A stretch of DNA of 64,000 bases, taken from contig DASYBB010000060.1 of assembly GCA_036501025.1 (NCBI GenBank), positions 62,001 to 126,000 on the forward strand, read 5' to 3'. Shown in pieces: positions 1-9,544 of this stretch (positions are counted from its first letter, which is position 1; each line of letters begins with the position of its first letter). Below the pieces are notes generated by a model. It saw nothing but the letters and a program-made list of their open reading frames with translations. It had not been told where the DNA came from and did no database searches. Made by a program: the position numbers and the translations under genes. This DNA comes from DASUBV01 sp036501025. Lineage in GTDB: Bacteria > Actinomycetota > Actinomycetes > Streptosporangiales > Streptosporangiaceae.

Positions 1-1
1 C

Positions 2-1015
2 TCATGGCCGGGCCACCGCCAGCTCGGGGCTGACCGGCTCAGCCGCCGGGCTGGCCGCGGCCGGCTCGGTGGGGTGGCCGGTGAGGGCGAAGAACACGTC
101 GTCGAGGGAGGGCGGGCGGACTTCGACGTCGTCGACGCTGACGCCGGCCGCGTCGAGCGCCCGGATGACCGCGGTGGCCAGCCCGGCGCCGCCGCGGACC
201 GGCGCCCTCAGGCGGCGGCCATCGTGGCTGACGTGCACGGATCCGGCGACCAGCGGCCCGAGCGCGGCGACCGCGGGGCCGCCGCGGCCGGCCCCGGCGT
301 CGCTGAGCGTGACCTCGAGGCGCGCGCCGCCGGTCTGGGCCTTCAGCTCGGCTGAGGTGCCGCCGGCGATGACCTGCCCGTGATCGATCACCACGATCCG
401 GTCCGCGAGCTCGTCGGCCTCGTCCAGGTACTGGGTGGTCAGGAGCACCGTCACCCCGTCGGCGACCAGGTCGCGGATCACCTCCCACATCCGGGTCCGG
501 CTGGTGGGATCCAGGCCCGTCGTCGGCTCGTCGAGGAAGATCACCGGCGGCCGGGTGACCAGGCCGGCGGCCAGGTCCAGGCGCCGCCGCATGCCCCCCG
601 AGTAGCCCTTCAGGATCCGGTCGGCGGCATCGGCGAGATCGAAGCGGTCCAGCAGCTCGGACGCCCGGGCTTTCGCATCGGCCCGCCGCAGGCCACTGAG
701 GCGACCGACCATAACGAGGTTCTGCCGGCCGGTGAGCACCTCATCGAGGGTGGCGTCCTGGGCGGTGACACCGATGTTGCGCTGCACGGCAGCCGGCTCC
801 GCGACGACGTCGTGGCCGGCGACCCGGGCCGAGCCGCTGTCGGGAATCGACAGGGTGGTCAGGATGCGGATCGCGGTGGTCTTGCCGGCCCCGTTCGGCC
901 CCAGCACGCCCAGGATCGACCCGCCCGGCACCTCCAGGTCCAGGCCGCCCAGCGCCTGCGTCGACCCGAATCGCTTGGTCAGGCCCCGCGCTTCGATCAT
1001 CAGCGAGTCAGTCAT
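2..1015 (-). CDS. DrrA-like ABC transporter ATP-binding protein
   Basis: This is the ATPase subunit of a two-component drug or lipid exporter of the daunorubicin-resistance (DrrA) type, acting at the inner face of the membrane with a separate permease. The 337 residues carry Walker A GPNGAGKT (about 39-46), the signature YSGGM (138-142), Walker B VIFLDE (158-163) and the extended C-terminal region usual for DrrA proteins. Its stop codon overlaps an ATG on the same strand at positions 5-3 (ATGA), so the permease gene very probably begins at the window edge and is translationally coupled. The divergent TetR gene and the inverted repeat between them suggest substrate-induced derepression. The transported substrate cannot be read from the sequence. 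Confidence 0.93.
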   Translation of the reverse strand: MTDSLMIEARGLTKRFGSTQALGGLDLEVPGGSILGVLGPNGAGKTTAIRILTTLSIPDSGSARVAGHDVVAEPAAVQRNIGVTAQDATLDEVLTGRQNLVMVGRLSGLRRADAKARASELLDRFDLADAADRILKGYSGGMRRRLDLAAGLVTRPPVIFLDEPTTGLDPTSRTRMWEVIRDLVADGVTVLLTTQYLDEADELADRIVVIDHGQVIAGGTSAELKAQTGGARLEVTLSDAGAGRGGPAVAALGPLVAGSVHVSHDGRRLRAPVRGGAGLATAVIRALDAAGVSVDDVEVRPPSLDDVFFALTGHPTEPAAASPAAEPVSPELAVARP

Positions 1016-1036
1016 GAGTTTCCTTACCGGTCGGCA

Positions 1037-1074
1037 GGCTAGATTCAGGACTGAGGCTAGGTAGTTTTCTAGCC
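1037..1074. promoter_or_regulatory. Probable TetR operator in divergent promoter
   Basis: The 81-base gap between the ABC ATPase and the TetR gene holds a perfect inverted repeat, GGCTAG (1055-1060) and CTAGCC (1069-1074), separated by 8 bases. A further direct copy of GGCTAG lies at 1037-1042. Size and position fit a TetR-family operator controlling both genes. Binding by the adjacent regulator is inferred. Confidence 0.55.
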
Positions 1075-1096
1075 GGTTGTCAAGTAAGATTCAGCC

Positions 1097-1738
1097 ATGC
1101 CGCCGACCGAGCCCGCCGCGCCCGACCGGCCGCGCCGGGGCGGCCGCCCGCGCGGCTCGACCCGCGAGCGGATCCTGGACATCGCCCTCGAGCTGTTCAA
1201 CGAGCAGGGTTACGACAAGACCTCGCTGCGCGAGATCGCCGACCGGCTCGGCACCACCAAGGCCGCCCTCTACTACCACTTCGAGCGCAAGGAGGACATC
1301 CTCTTCGCCCTGCACATGCGGCTGCACGAGCTCGGCCACGGGATGTTCGACCGGATCGCCGACCTGGGCGGGGCCGGCCCGCGGGCCGCCGAGATGTGGC
1401 CCGAGCTGCTCGACGCCTTCATCGACCAGGTGCTGGCCAACCGCGAGATCTTCATCCTGCACCAGCGCAATCACACGGCCCTGGCCGCGCTCCAGGACAC
1501 CGAGCACCACCGGGCCGAGCATGAGGACCTCGAGGGCCTGCTGCGCCAGTTCCTGGCCAGCCCGGACATCCCGCTCGCGCAGCGGGTCCGGATGGGCTGC
1601 TCGATCGGCGCCGTGATGGGCACCCTGATCAGCGGCAGCGAGGCATTCGGCGACGTGCCGGTGGCCGACCTCGCCCAGCCCGTCCGGGACGCGATGCGCG
1701 ACCTCCTGCGCGAGCCCGCGGCCACGCCGCCCCGATAG
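1097..1738 (+). CDS. TetR/AcrR family transcriptional regulator
   Basis: A 213-residue one-component repressor. The N-terminal helix-turn-helix spans about residues 23-70, beginning RERILDIALELF and ending with the typical TTKAALYYHFERKEDIL helix. The rest is a variable ligand-binding domain. It is divergent from the ABC exporter ATPase, the standard layout for a local repressor of drug efflux. The ATG at 1097 has no clear Shine-Dalgarno sequence, so the transcript may be leaderless. The next gene starts only 10 bases after its stop, so the two could be cotranscribed. The ligand is unknown. Confidence 0.9.
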   Translation: MPPTEPAAPDRPRRGGRPRGSTRERILDIALELFNEQGYDKTSLREIADRLGTTKAALYYHFERKEDILFALHMRLHELGHGMFDRIADLGGAGPRAAEMWPELLDAFIDQVLANREIFILHQRNHTALAALQDTEHHRAEHEDLEGLLRQFLASPDIPLAQRVRMGCSIGAVMGTLISGSEAFGDVPVADLAQPVRDAMRDLLREPAATPPR

Positions 1739-1748
1739 CCTTCAGCGT

Positions 1749-4061
1749 GTGGTGACGCGCGCTGACCCCCTGGAGAGCACCCCGCCGGACCTCGCCGAGG
1801 AAACCGCCCGGCAGATCCTGCGGGACCGGTTCGCCGTCGCGGCGTCCTCCCTCACGCCGCTCGCGGGGGAACGGGACCAGAACTTCCGGGTCGACACTGA
1901 CGGCGGGCCGCGGTTCCTGCTCAAGATCTCCAATCCCGCGGACGACGCGCCCATCCTCGGCATGCAGGCCGCCGCCCTCCGCCACATCGAGCGGGTGGAC
2001 CCGGGCCTGCCGGTGATGCGGGTCCGGCCGACCGCCGCGGGGGAATCCTGGACCGAGTGGCCGGGGCCCGACGGCCGGACCTACCCGGCCCGGCTGTTCA
2101 GCTTCCTGCCCGGCCGGGCGATCGCGAACACCGCGCTGACCAGCGCGGCGCTGCGGTCCCACGGACAGATCACCGCCCGCCTGGCGCGGGCGCTGCGCGG
2201 GTTCTTCCACCCGGCCGCCGACTACGAGATCCTGTGGGACCTCACCCGCTTCCCGGAGCTCCGCCCGCGGCTTGCCCACCTCCCGGCCGGCAGCCGGGCC
2301 CAGGTGGAACGGGTCCTGGACCGGTTCGAGGCCCGGGTCGCGCCCGCCCTGCCCGGCCTGCGCGCCCAGGTCATCCACGGCGACATGAGCCTGGACAACG
2401 TGCTGTTCGGCGACGACCTGCGGGCCAGCGGGATCGTGGACTTCGGGGACATGACCCATGCGCCGCTGGTCTGCGAGCTGGCCGTCGCCGTCGCCGATGT
2501 CCTGCACGGCCGGGCCGACGCCATCGACGCGGCCGACGCGCTGATCGGCGGTTTCGTCTCGGTGACACCGCTTGAGGACGAGGAGGCCGGGCTGCTCGCG
2601 GACCTGGTCGCGGCCCGGCTCGCGGCCGAGATCACGGTCACCGCCTGGCGGCTCGCGACCTACCCGCGCAACGTCGCGTACGCGGCGAGCGGCGAGCCGG
2701 GGGCCCGCGCCTTCCTCGATGCCATCGAGGCGGCGGGGACCGATGTCGTGGCGCGGCGGTTCCGGGAGGCGTGCCGCCCGCTCCCCTACCGCCGGCTGGC
2801 CACCGGCGACCTGCTCGAGCGCCGCCGCCGGGCGCTGCCCCGGTCGCCGCTGTTCTACGCGCGCCCCGTTCACCTCGTCCGCGGCGAGGGCGTCTGGCTG
2901 TTCGACCCCGACGACCGGCGGTACCTGGACTGCTACAACAACGTGCCCGTGGTCGGGCACAGCCACCCCCGGGTCGCGCAGGCGGTGGCGCAGCAGCAGC
3001 AGCTGCTCGCGACGCACAGCCGCTACCTGCACGAGGCCGTCGTCGAGCTCGCCGAGCGGCTCACAGCGACCCTTCCGCCCGGGCTCGACGCCGTCATGGT
3101 CGTGAACTCCGGCAGCGAGGCCAACGACCTGGCCTGGCGCATCGCCCGCGCGGCCACCGGCCGGGCCGGCGCGATCGTCACCGCCAGCGCCTACCACGGG
3201 CTGACGCAGGCCACCCACGCCCTGTCCCCGGAGGAATGGGCCAGCGGGGAGCGGCCGGCCCACGTCGCGACGATTCCCGGGCCGGACGGGTACCGCGGCC
3301 CGTACCGCCGGGCCGACGACGGGTGGGTGCAGCGGTACGCCGCCCACGTCGACGACGCCGCCCGGGCGCTCGACGACCGCGGCCTGGCCGCCCTGTACCT
3401 GGACCCGGCGTTCACCGCCGACGGCATCCTGGCGCCCCCGCCCGCCTACCTGGCGGAGGCGGCCGGGCGTGCGGGGGCGCTCGGCGGGCTGATGGTGGCC
3501 GACGAGGTGCAGGCCGGTCACGGCCGGTCCGGGACGCACCTGTGGAGCTTCCAGGCCGCCGGGATCACGCCGGACATCGTCGTGATGGGCAAGCCGATGG
3601 GCAACGGCTTCCCGGTCGCCGCGCTGGTCGTCCGGTCGCAGCTGCTCGACGCCGTCCCCGCGGAAGTCGAGCTGTTCAGCACCTTCGGCGGCAACCCGGT
3701 GGCGGCGGCGGCCGCGCTCGCGGTGCTGGCCGTCATCGAGGACGAGGGCCTGGTCGCCAGCGCCGCGGACGTCGGCGCCTACCTGCGGCAGGGCCTGCTG
3801 GCCCTGGCCGGGCGCCACCCGGTGATCGGGGACGTCCGGGGGGGCGGGCTGCTGCTCGGCGTCGAGCTGACCGACGCGGCGGGCGAGCCGGCGGCGGCGC
3901 GCGCCGCGCAGGTGACCGAGGCGATGCGCGAGCGGGGAATCCTGCTGAGCGCGACCGGCCCGGCCGGGAACGTGCTGAAGATCCGGCCGCCCCTGGTGTT
4001 CCAGCGCGAGCACGCCGACCTTCTCCTGGACACCCTCGACCGGGTTCTCGCGCCCGCGTGA
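1749..4061 (+). CDS. Fused APH-type kinase / class III PLP enzyme (phospho-lyase-like)
   Basis: A 770-residue two-domain protein. Residues 1 to about 340 form an aminoglycoside-phosphotransferase-fold small-molecule kinase with HGD at 210-212, the metal-binding Asn at 217 and DFG at 231-233. Residues about 355-770 form a fold-type I, class III aminotransferase-like enzyme with the phosphate-binding NSGSEAND segment from 453 and the Schiff-base Lys615 in GKPMGNG. Kinase-lyase fusions of this kind resemble the mammalian hydroxylysine kinase and ethanolamine-phosphate / phosphohydroxylysine phospho-lyase pairs, where one domain phosphorylates an amino alcohol and the other eliminates phosphate. 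The substrate here is not known. Two adjacent GTG codons (1749, 1752) are possible starts. The threonine-synthase-like gene downstream points to amino-acid catabolism. Confidence 0.88.
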   Translation: MVTRADPLESTPPDLAEETARQILRDRFAVAASSLTPLAGERDQNFRVDTDGGPRFLLKISNPADDAPILGMQAAALRHIERVDPGLPVMRVRPTAAGESWTEWPGPDGRTYPARLFSFLPGRAIANTALTSAALRSHGQITARLARALRGFFHPAADYEILWDLTRFPELRPRLAHLPAGSRAQVERVLDRFEARVAPALPGLRAQVIHGDMSLDNVLFGDDLRASGIVDFGDMTHAPLVCELAVAVADVLHGRADAIDAADALIGGFVSVTPLEDEEAGLLADLVAARLAAEITVTAWRLATYPRNVAYAASGEPGARAFLDAIEAAGTDVVARRFREACRPLPYRRLATGDLLERRRRALPRSPLFYARPVHLVRGEGVWLFDPDDRRYLDCYNNVPVVGHSHPRVAQAVAQQQQLLATHSRYLHEAVVELAERLTATLPPGLDAVMVVNSGSEANDLAWRIARAATGRAGAIVTASAYHGLTQATHALSPEEWASGERPAHVATIPGPDGYRGPYRRADDGWVQRYAAHVDDAARALDDRGLAALYLDPAFTADGILAPPPAYLAEAAGRAGALGGLMVADEVQAGHGRSGTHLWSFQAAGITPDIVVMGKPMGNGFPVAALVVRSQLLDAVPAEVELFSTFGGNPVAAAAALAVLAVIEDEGLVASAADVGAYLRQGLLALAGRHPVIGDVRGGGLLLGVELTDAAGEPAAARAAQVTEAMRERGILLSATGPAGNVLKIRPPLVFQREHADLLLDTLDRVLAPA

Positions 4062-4129
4062 CGCTGGCCCGCGTGACGCTGCTCCTCATGACGCTGCGCG
4101 GCAGGCGCGGCAGGAAGGCAGGTACCTGA

Positions 4130-5353
<1,224 letters not shown>

Positions 5354-5383
5354 CGGCCGTCGATCACCTAGCTCCCGCCGGCT

Positions 5384-5475
5384 CCCGCGGCCCCACCAGT
5401 CCCGCGGCCCCACCAGTCCCGCGGCCCCACCAGTCCCGCGGCCCCACCGGCCCCACCGGTCCCGCGGGTCCCGCC
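5384..5475. repeat. 17-bp direct tandem repeat in convergent intergenic region
   Basis: Three perfect head-to-tail copies of CCCGCGGCCCCACCAGT occupy 5384-5400, 5401-5417 and 5418-5434, followed by degenerate copies to about 5475. The array lies between the stops of two convergent genes. The period is not a multiple of three and no flanking coding frame is supported. Each unit contains a short GC-rich dyad, so it could be a polymorphic minisatellite or could affect termination. The units abut with no spacers, unlike a CRISPR array. Confidence 0.8.
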
Positions 5476-5518
5476 TGCCCCGCTGGTCCTGGGCTGGCCT
5501 TGATCGTGGGAGGAATGC

Positions 5519-6540
5519 TCACCTCCTGATGTGAGCAGCCTTCCTGGGGGCCTGGGCGGGCGCCGGAACCCGCGGCAGGAACGTGCCGTGGATGAGGCCG
5601 GTGATCGTCCGCGCCGCGAGGAGCGCGAAGCCGGCGGTGAGGATGCTGACGATGGCGTACCCGAGGGCCGCGCCGCCGCGCACGTGCTCAGCGGCCAGCC
5701 AGTCGACGCCGTAGGTGGCGGCCGCGGCGGACGGGAACGAGAATGCCCAGAAGCCCGGGCCGAACGTGGCCCGCCGGTACATCGGGATCAGCCTGAACTG
5801 GACGAGCAGGCTCAACAATGACAGCCCGGCCAGGATGGCAGCGGGCGTGTCCACCCGGCCGCCATTGATGGCGAACCAGGAGTTACCCGCCACCACGGGC
5901 GGCGCGAGATCGATCGCGACGGTCGGCAGCAGCGCCGGCGCCAGGGACGGCACGGCGTACAGCCGCTGCGAGATGATCGGGGCCAGCACCACGAAGCACG
6001 TGACGCCCAGGCCGAACAGCACATGAGACAAGGTCGTGAAGCCCAGCACGGCACTGGCGCCGCCGGCAATCAGGCCGCCCGCGGCCGTGGGCAGGAAGTA
6101 GCCGGGATGCCAGCGCCGGAGATCGCGCTCGGCGATGATCCAGTCCGCCGTGATCCAGGCGCCGCCAGCACCGTCAGGGCGGCGCCGCACGAGAACACGA
6201 TTTCCCCGGCGCTCCTGGCCGGCCCGGCCAGCACGGCGCCCAGCAGCATCGGCACGATCACGATCAGCGCGGTGAACGGCCCGAACGTCGGATCGGACAG
6301 CTCGGTCCGCCAGCGGCGCTGTGCGGCGACGTTGGCCAGGTAGGCGGCCAGGGTGATCAGCCAGATGACGGCCGTGAGGATCCACAGCACGTTTCCCGGC
6401 CAGCCCGACGCGCCCGCCAGGGCGGTCGCCGTCGACCAGGCCTGCGCCAGGCCGGCCATCCCGAAGGCGACAGCAAAGAGATTCGCCGTCAGGTGGAGCG
6501 GGCGCTGCCGAGCGCCGGCCGGCTCCTCCGCATCGTGCAT
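5519..6540 (-). pseudogene. TDT-family (TehA/SLAC1-like) permease, frameshifted
   Basis: Two overlapping minus-strand frames together give one multi-pass membrane protein of the tellurite-resistance/dicarboxylate transporter family. The 5' part (from ATG 6540) codes several hydrophobic helices to about AALTVLA. The 3' part picks up in another frame with GAWITADWII, then the family-typical HPGYFLPT stretch and further helices to the stop at 5519. The switch lies within about 6155-6171, where GGCGGCG-like runs make a one-base loss plausible. Joined, the product would be about 335 residues, the normal family length. Both halves look well preserved, so this is either a very recent inactivation or a base error in the sequence. 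Substrate unknown. Confidence 0.8.
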
Positions 6541-6594
6541 GGCCCGCTACTTACCCGCGCGCCGCATGACGTGTCGGCCTGGAGCGCTCGGGTA

Positions 6595-6613
6595 CACAAC
6601 CAGGGGTGTTGTG
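6595..6613. promoter_or_regulatory. Inverted repeat, candidate operator
   Basis: A perfect six-base inverted repeat, CACAAC and GTTGTG with a 7-base spacer, lies between the divergent permease relic and the peroxiredoxin-like gene. It could be a repressor site for either. No regulator gene is adjacent. Confidence 0.35.
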
Positions 6614-6677
6614 ACTCCCGTGCCGGTCGCAGCGTACGAGGCTTGGCGACTTGAGGCTGTTGAGAGGCGGTCGTGCG

Positions 6678-7280
6678 ATGCGTCCTGATATCAGGCCGGG
6701 CAATGCCTTTCCCGACTACGAGCTGCCGGATCACACCGGCACGCAGCGCACGCTCAGCGAGCTTCAGGGACGCGATCCGCTGATCCTCACCCTGGCCCGG
6801 GGCAATTACTGCCCCAAGGAGCACCAGCAGCACCTCGAGCTGGCGGCCAACTACCCCAAGATCGCGGTGGCCTACACCCAGGTCGCCACCATCGCCACCG
6901 ACGACCATCACGTCCTGCAGGAATTCCGCGCCTCGGTGGGCGCCCAGTGGACCTTCCTGTCCGATTCCGGCCGGACCGTCCAGCAGGACCTCGACATCGC
7001 CGAGTACACCGACCCCGAGCACAACCCGATGATCCCGCACACCCTGGTGCTCAAGCCGGGGCTGGTCGTGCACAGCATCTACAACGGCTACTGGTTCTGG
7101 GGCCGGCCGTCGTTCTACGACCTGTGGCGCGACCTGCGCGCGGCCACTAGCGAGATCCGCCCGGACTGGGACCTGAGCACCGCGGGCCTGCGCGAGGCCT
7201 GGGACGCCGGCGACTACTCGCACTTCCACGGCTGGGACCGGCGGGCCGGGTCGAAGCCGACGTCTTACGACGACAAGTGA
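6678..7280 (+). CDS. Peroxiredoxin-like (AhpC/TSA-type redoxin) protein
   Basis: About 200 residues with a thioredoxin-fold redoxin domain: an N-terminal PGNAFPDYELPDHTG entry strand and the active-site region LARGNYCPKEHQQHLEL, where one cysteine sits at the peroxidatic position. The usual Pro-x3-Thr-x2-Cys is modified, so peroxidase activity is likely but not certain. ATG 6678 is preferred over an upstream TTG because GAGAGG lies just upstream and the first nine extra residues look non-coding. The stop codon overlaps a GTG of the following nitronate monooxygenase frame (GTGA). It heads a four-gene co-directional run that may detoxify or degrade an oxidised or nitro compound. Confidence 0.8.
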   Translation: MRPDIRPGNAFPDYELPDHTGTQRTLSELQGRDPLILTLARGNYCPKEHQQHLELAANYPKIAVAYTQVATIATDDHHVLQEFRASVGAQWTFLSDSGRTVQQDLDIAEYTDPEHNPMIPHTLVLKPGLVVHSIYNGYWFWGRPSFYDLWRDLRAATSEIRPDWDLSTAGLREAWDAGDYSHFHGWDRRAGSKPTSYDDK

Positions 7281-7330
7281 CCGAGCGGGCCGCCGGGCGG
7301 CCCGCCAAAATCACACAGGGGGCAACGGCA

Positions 7331-8281
7331 GTGCGCACGCCGGTATGCGAGATGCTCGGGATCGAGCAGCCGATAGTCCTGGCCCCGATGGTCGCGGTGC
7401 CCGCGCTGGCCGCGGCTGTCTCCAATGCCGGCGCGCTCGGCATGCTGACGCTGACGTGGTCAGACGACGTCGGAACCGTGATCCGGGAGACGGCGGCGCT
7501 GACCGCGCGGCCGTTCTGCGGCAACCTCGTTCTCACCGACAATCGCCACCGTCGCCTTGACCAGGCCCTTGAGGCCGGCTTGCGCGTTGTCTCGTTCTTC
7601 ATGGGTGACCCCAGCGGCTACGTCGAGCGCGTGCACGACGCCGGCGGCATTGTGATGCACACGGTCGGCAGCGCCGAGGAAGCGCGGCGGGCCGACGCCG
7701 CCGGCGCGGACGTGATCGTCGCGCAGGGCTGGGAGGCCGGCGGGCACGTGGGGAGCCGGGTGGCGACGTTGCCGCTGGTGCCCGCCGTGGTGGACGCGGT
7801 GACGCCGACGCCAGTGATCGCGGCCGGCGGGATCGGCGACGCCCGCGGCGTCGCCGCCGTACTCGCCCTCGGCGCCCAGGCGGCGTGGCTGGGCTCGCGG
7901 TTCCTGCTCGCCGAGGAGATGCCGATCCACGAGGACTACCGCCGCGCGCTGATCGCCGCGACCGAGACCGACGCCGAGTGGTACCCCAACCTGTACGACG
8001 TGGGGTGGCCCGACTCCCCGCACCGCGCGCTGCGCAACTCCACGGCCAGGGCGTGGGAGGCCGCGGGCTGCCCCCCGGACGCGAAGCGGCCGGGACAGGG
8101 CGACGTCATCGCGCATTTCGCCTCTGGCGAGTCCATCGTCCGCTACGAGCCCGCGCCGCCGATGGAGGGGACGACCGGGAACATCGAGGCGCTCTCGATG
8201 TGGGCCGGCCAGAGCATCGGGATAGTGCGCCAGCCACAGTCCGCGGCGGAGATCGTGAGCGAGCTCACCTCCCGCCTCTAG
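7331..8281 (+). CDS. Nitronate monooxygenase family flavoprotein
   Basis: An FMN-dependent TIM-barrel enzyme of the 2-nitropropane dioxygenase / nitronate monooxygenase family, oxidising alkyl nitronates to carbonyl compounds. Visible signatures are the N-terminal TPVCEMLGIEQPIVLAPM strand, VIVAQGWEAGGHVG around the catalytic-type His, and the flavin phosphate-binding PVIAAGGIGDARG and GAQAAWLGSRFL. The GTG at 7331 is preferred because AGGGGGC lies about 9 bases upstream and family members begin at this point. An in-frame GTG at 7277, overlapping the previous stop, would add 18 residues. The VOC and SDR genes downstream follow at 20- and 40-base gaps with good ribosome sites, suggesting one operon. 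Confidence 0.87.
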   Translation: MRTPVCEMLGIEQPIVLAPMVAVPALAAAVSNAGALGMLTLTWSDDVGTVIRETAALTARPFCGNLVLTDNRHRRLDQALEAGLRVVSFFMGDPSGYVERVHDAGGIVMHTVGSAEEARRADAAGADVIVAQGWEAGGHVGSRVATLPLVPAVVDAVTPTPVIAAGGIGDARGVAAVLALGAQAAWLGSRFLLAEEMPIHEDYRRALIAATETDAEWYPNLYDVGWPDSPHRALRNSTARAWEAAGCPPDAKRPGQGDVIAHFASGESIVRYEPAPPMEGTTGNIEALSMWAGQSIGIVRQPQSAAEIVSELTSRL

Positions 8282-8301
8282 CCCGGGCCGAAGGAGGAGC
8301 C

Positions 8302-8781
8302 ATGACTGAATCTGCACCGCATATCGACTACGCCAACCTGCCCGCGCCCGAAGAGGGCTTCCTGGTGACGCTGTTCATCACCGTCCGGAGCGTGGCGCGA
8401 TCGCGGGACTTCTACTCGCGCGTCCTGGGCGGCACGGTCGCCCTGGACGAGAATCCGTGCATGGTCAGGCTGTCCAACTCGTGGATCATCATGAACCCGG
8501 GCGGGCCCCCTACCCCGGACAAGCCCGGCATCACGGTGGTCGACTACGAGCCCGGTGACACCACCTCGATCTTCCTGAACCTGCGGGTCGCCGATATCCA
8601 GGCCAGTTACGAGGCATGGAAGGAGAGAGGGGCCGAGTTCGTCACGCCGCCCATCGACCGCGGCGCGGAGATCCGCTGCTACATGCGGGACCCGGACGGA
8701 TATCTCATCGAGGTCGGCCAGGCCACCGGCGTGCTGCACGGCCGGCTGGCCGCGAAGCGCCCGGAAGACCTGCCGGGCTGA
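8302..8781 (+). CDS. VOC (glyoxalase/bleomycin-resistance) family protein
   Basis: A 159-residue vicinal-oxygen-chelate protein with two beta-alpha-beta3 modules. The first starts FITVRSVARSRDFYSRVLGG. The second contains LRVADIQASYEAWKERGAEF and ends CYMRDPDGYLIEVGQ, where the final Glu is the usual metal ligand position. Start ATG 8302 follows a strong AAGGAGG. Family members act as lyases, dioxygenases or binding proteins, so the reaction cannot be fixed. Its place between a nitronate monooxygenase and an SDR suggests a step in degradation of the same compound. Confidence 0.85.
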   Translation: MTESAPHIDYANLPAPEEGFLVTLFITVRSVARSRDFYSRVLGGTVALDENPCMVRLSNSWIIMNPGGPPTPDKPGITVVDYEPGDTTSIFLNLRVADIQASYEAWKERGAEFVTPPIDRGAEIRCYMRDPDGYLIEVGQATGVLHGRLAAKRPEDLPG

Positions 8782-8821
8782 GTCCTGTACCCGAGCACGA
8801 CCGCAGGAGAACGGAGGAGCC

Positions 8822-9544
8822 GTGAGCGCTACCGGGCAGAAGGTGGCCGTCGTGACGGGCGGCTCGCAGGGCATCGGCGCCGGCCTCGTCGCGGGGTACC
8901 GGCAGCGAGGCTGGGCCGTGGTGGCGAACTCGCTCACCATCCAGCCGTCGGCGGACGCCGCGGTCCTCGCCGTCGAGGGCGACGTCTCCGAGCCGGACAC
9001 CGCCGACCTCATCATCAGCCAGGCCATGGATCGCTTCGGGCGCGTCGACACCCTGGTCAACAACGCCGGCGTCTTCCTGGCCAAGCCCTTCACCGACTAC
9101 ACCGCCGGGGACTACGCGCTGGTCACCGGCGTCAACCTGGCCGGGTTCATGTGGCTGACCCAGCGCGCCATCGCCCAGATGCTGAAGCAGGGCGGCGGCC
9201 ATGTCGTCAACCTCAGCGCCAGCGTCGCCGACTTCGCCGACTCCGCCGAGCCCACCGCGATGGCCGCGCTGACCAAGGGCGGCCTGGCCGCGGTGACCAG
9301 GTCGCTGGCCGTCGAGTACGCCGCCCGCGGCATCCGCGTCAACGCCGTCGCGCCCGGCATCATCCAGACGCCGCTGCACCCGCCCGAGGACTACACGCCC
9401 GAGGCGCTCGCCGGGAAGCTGCCCCCGCTCGGGCGCGCGGGCCAGGTCAGCGATGTCGTGGACGGCATCGTGTACCTGGAGTCAGCGCAGTACGTGACCG
9501 GCGAGACGCTGCACATCGACGGCGGCCGGACCGCCGGTCACTGA
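8822..9544 (+). CDS. SDR-family protein lacking the catalytic Tyr
   Basis: A 240-residue short-chain dehydrogenase/reductase fold with the cofactor motif TGGSQGIG (12-19), NNAG (80-83) and the C-terminal VNAVAPGII loop. The active-site YxxxK is changed: Lys152 is present in ALTKGG but the residue four before it is Ala148 instead of Tyr. Ser132 or Ser134 is retained. The rest is well conserved, so this is probably a genuine divergent subfamily rather than decay, possibly with altered catalysis. GTG 8822 follows GGAGGA. The last 7 bases overlap the 3' end of the convergent SDR gene. It is the final gene of the run starting at 6678. Confidence 0.85.
   Translation: MSATGQKVAVVTGGSQGIGAGLVAGYRQRGWAVVANSLTIQPSADAAVLAVEGDVSEPDTADLIISQAMDRFGRVDTLVNNAGVFLAKPFTDYTAGDYALVTGVNLAGFMWLTQRAIAQMLKQGGGHVVNLSASVADFADSAEPTAMAALTKGGLAAVTRSLAVEYAARGIRVNAVAPGIIQTPLHPPEDYTPEALAGKLPPLGRAGQVSDVVDGIVYLESAQYVTGETLHIDGGRTAGH

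Noticed and set aside
1629..4013. Very long minus-strand open frame opposite the kinase-lyase gene
   Set aside because: Reads as low-complexity Arg/Gly/Pro/Val sequence with no family motif; the plus strand codes a clear two-domain enzyme. It is the usual high-GC shadow.
5384..5475. CRISPR array
   Set aside because: The 17-base units are directly adjacent without spacers, too short and too few for CRISPR, and no cas genes are present.
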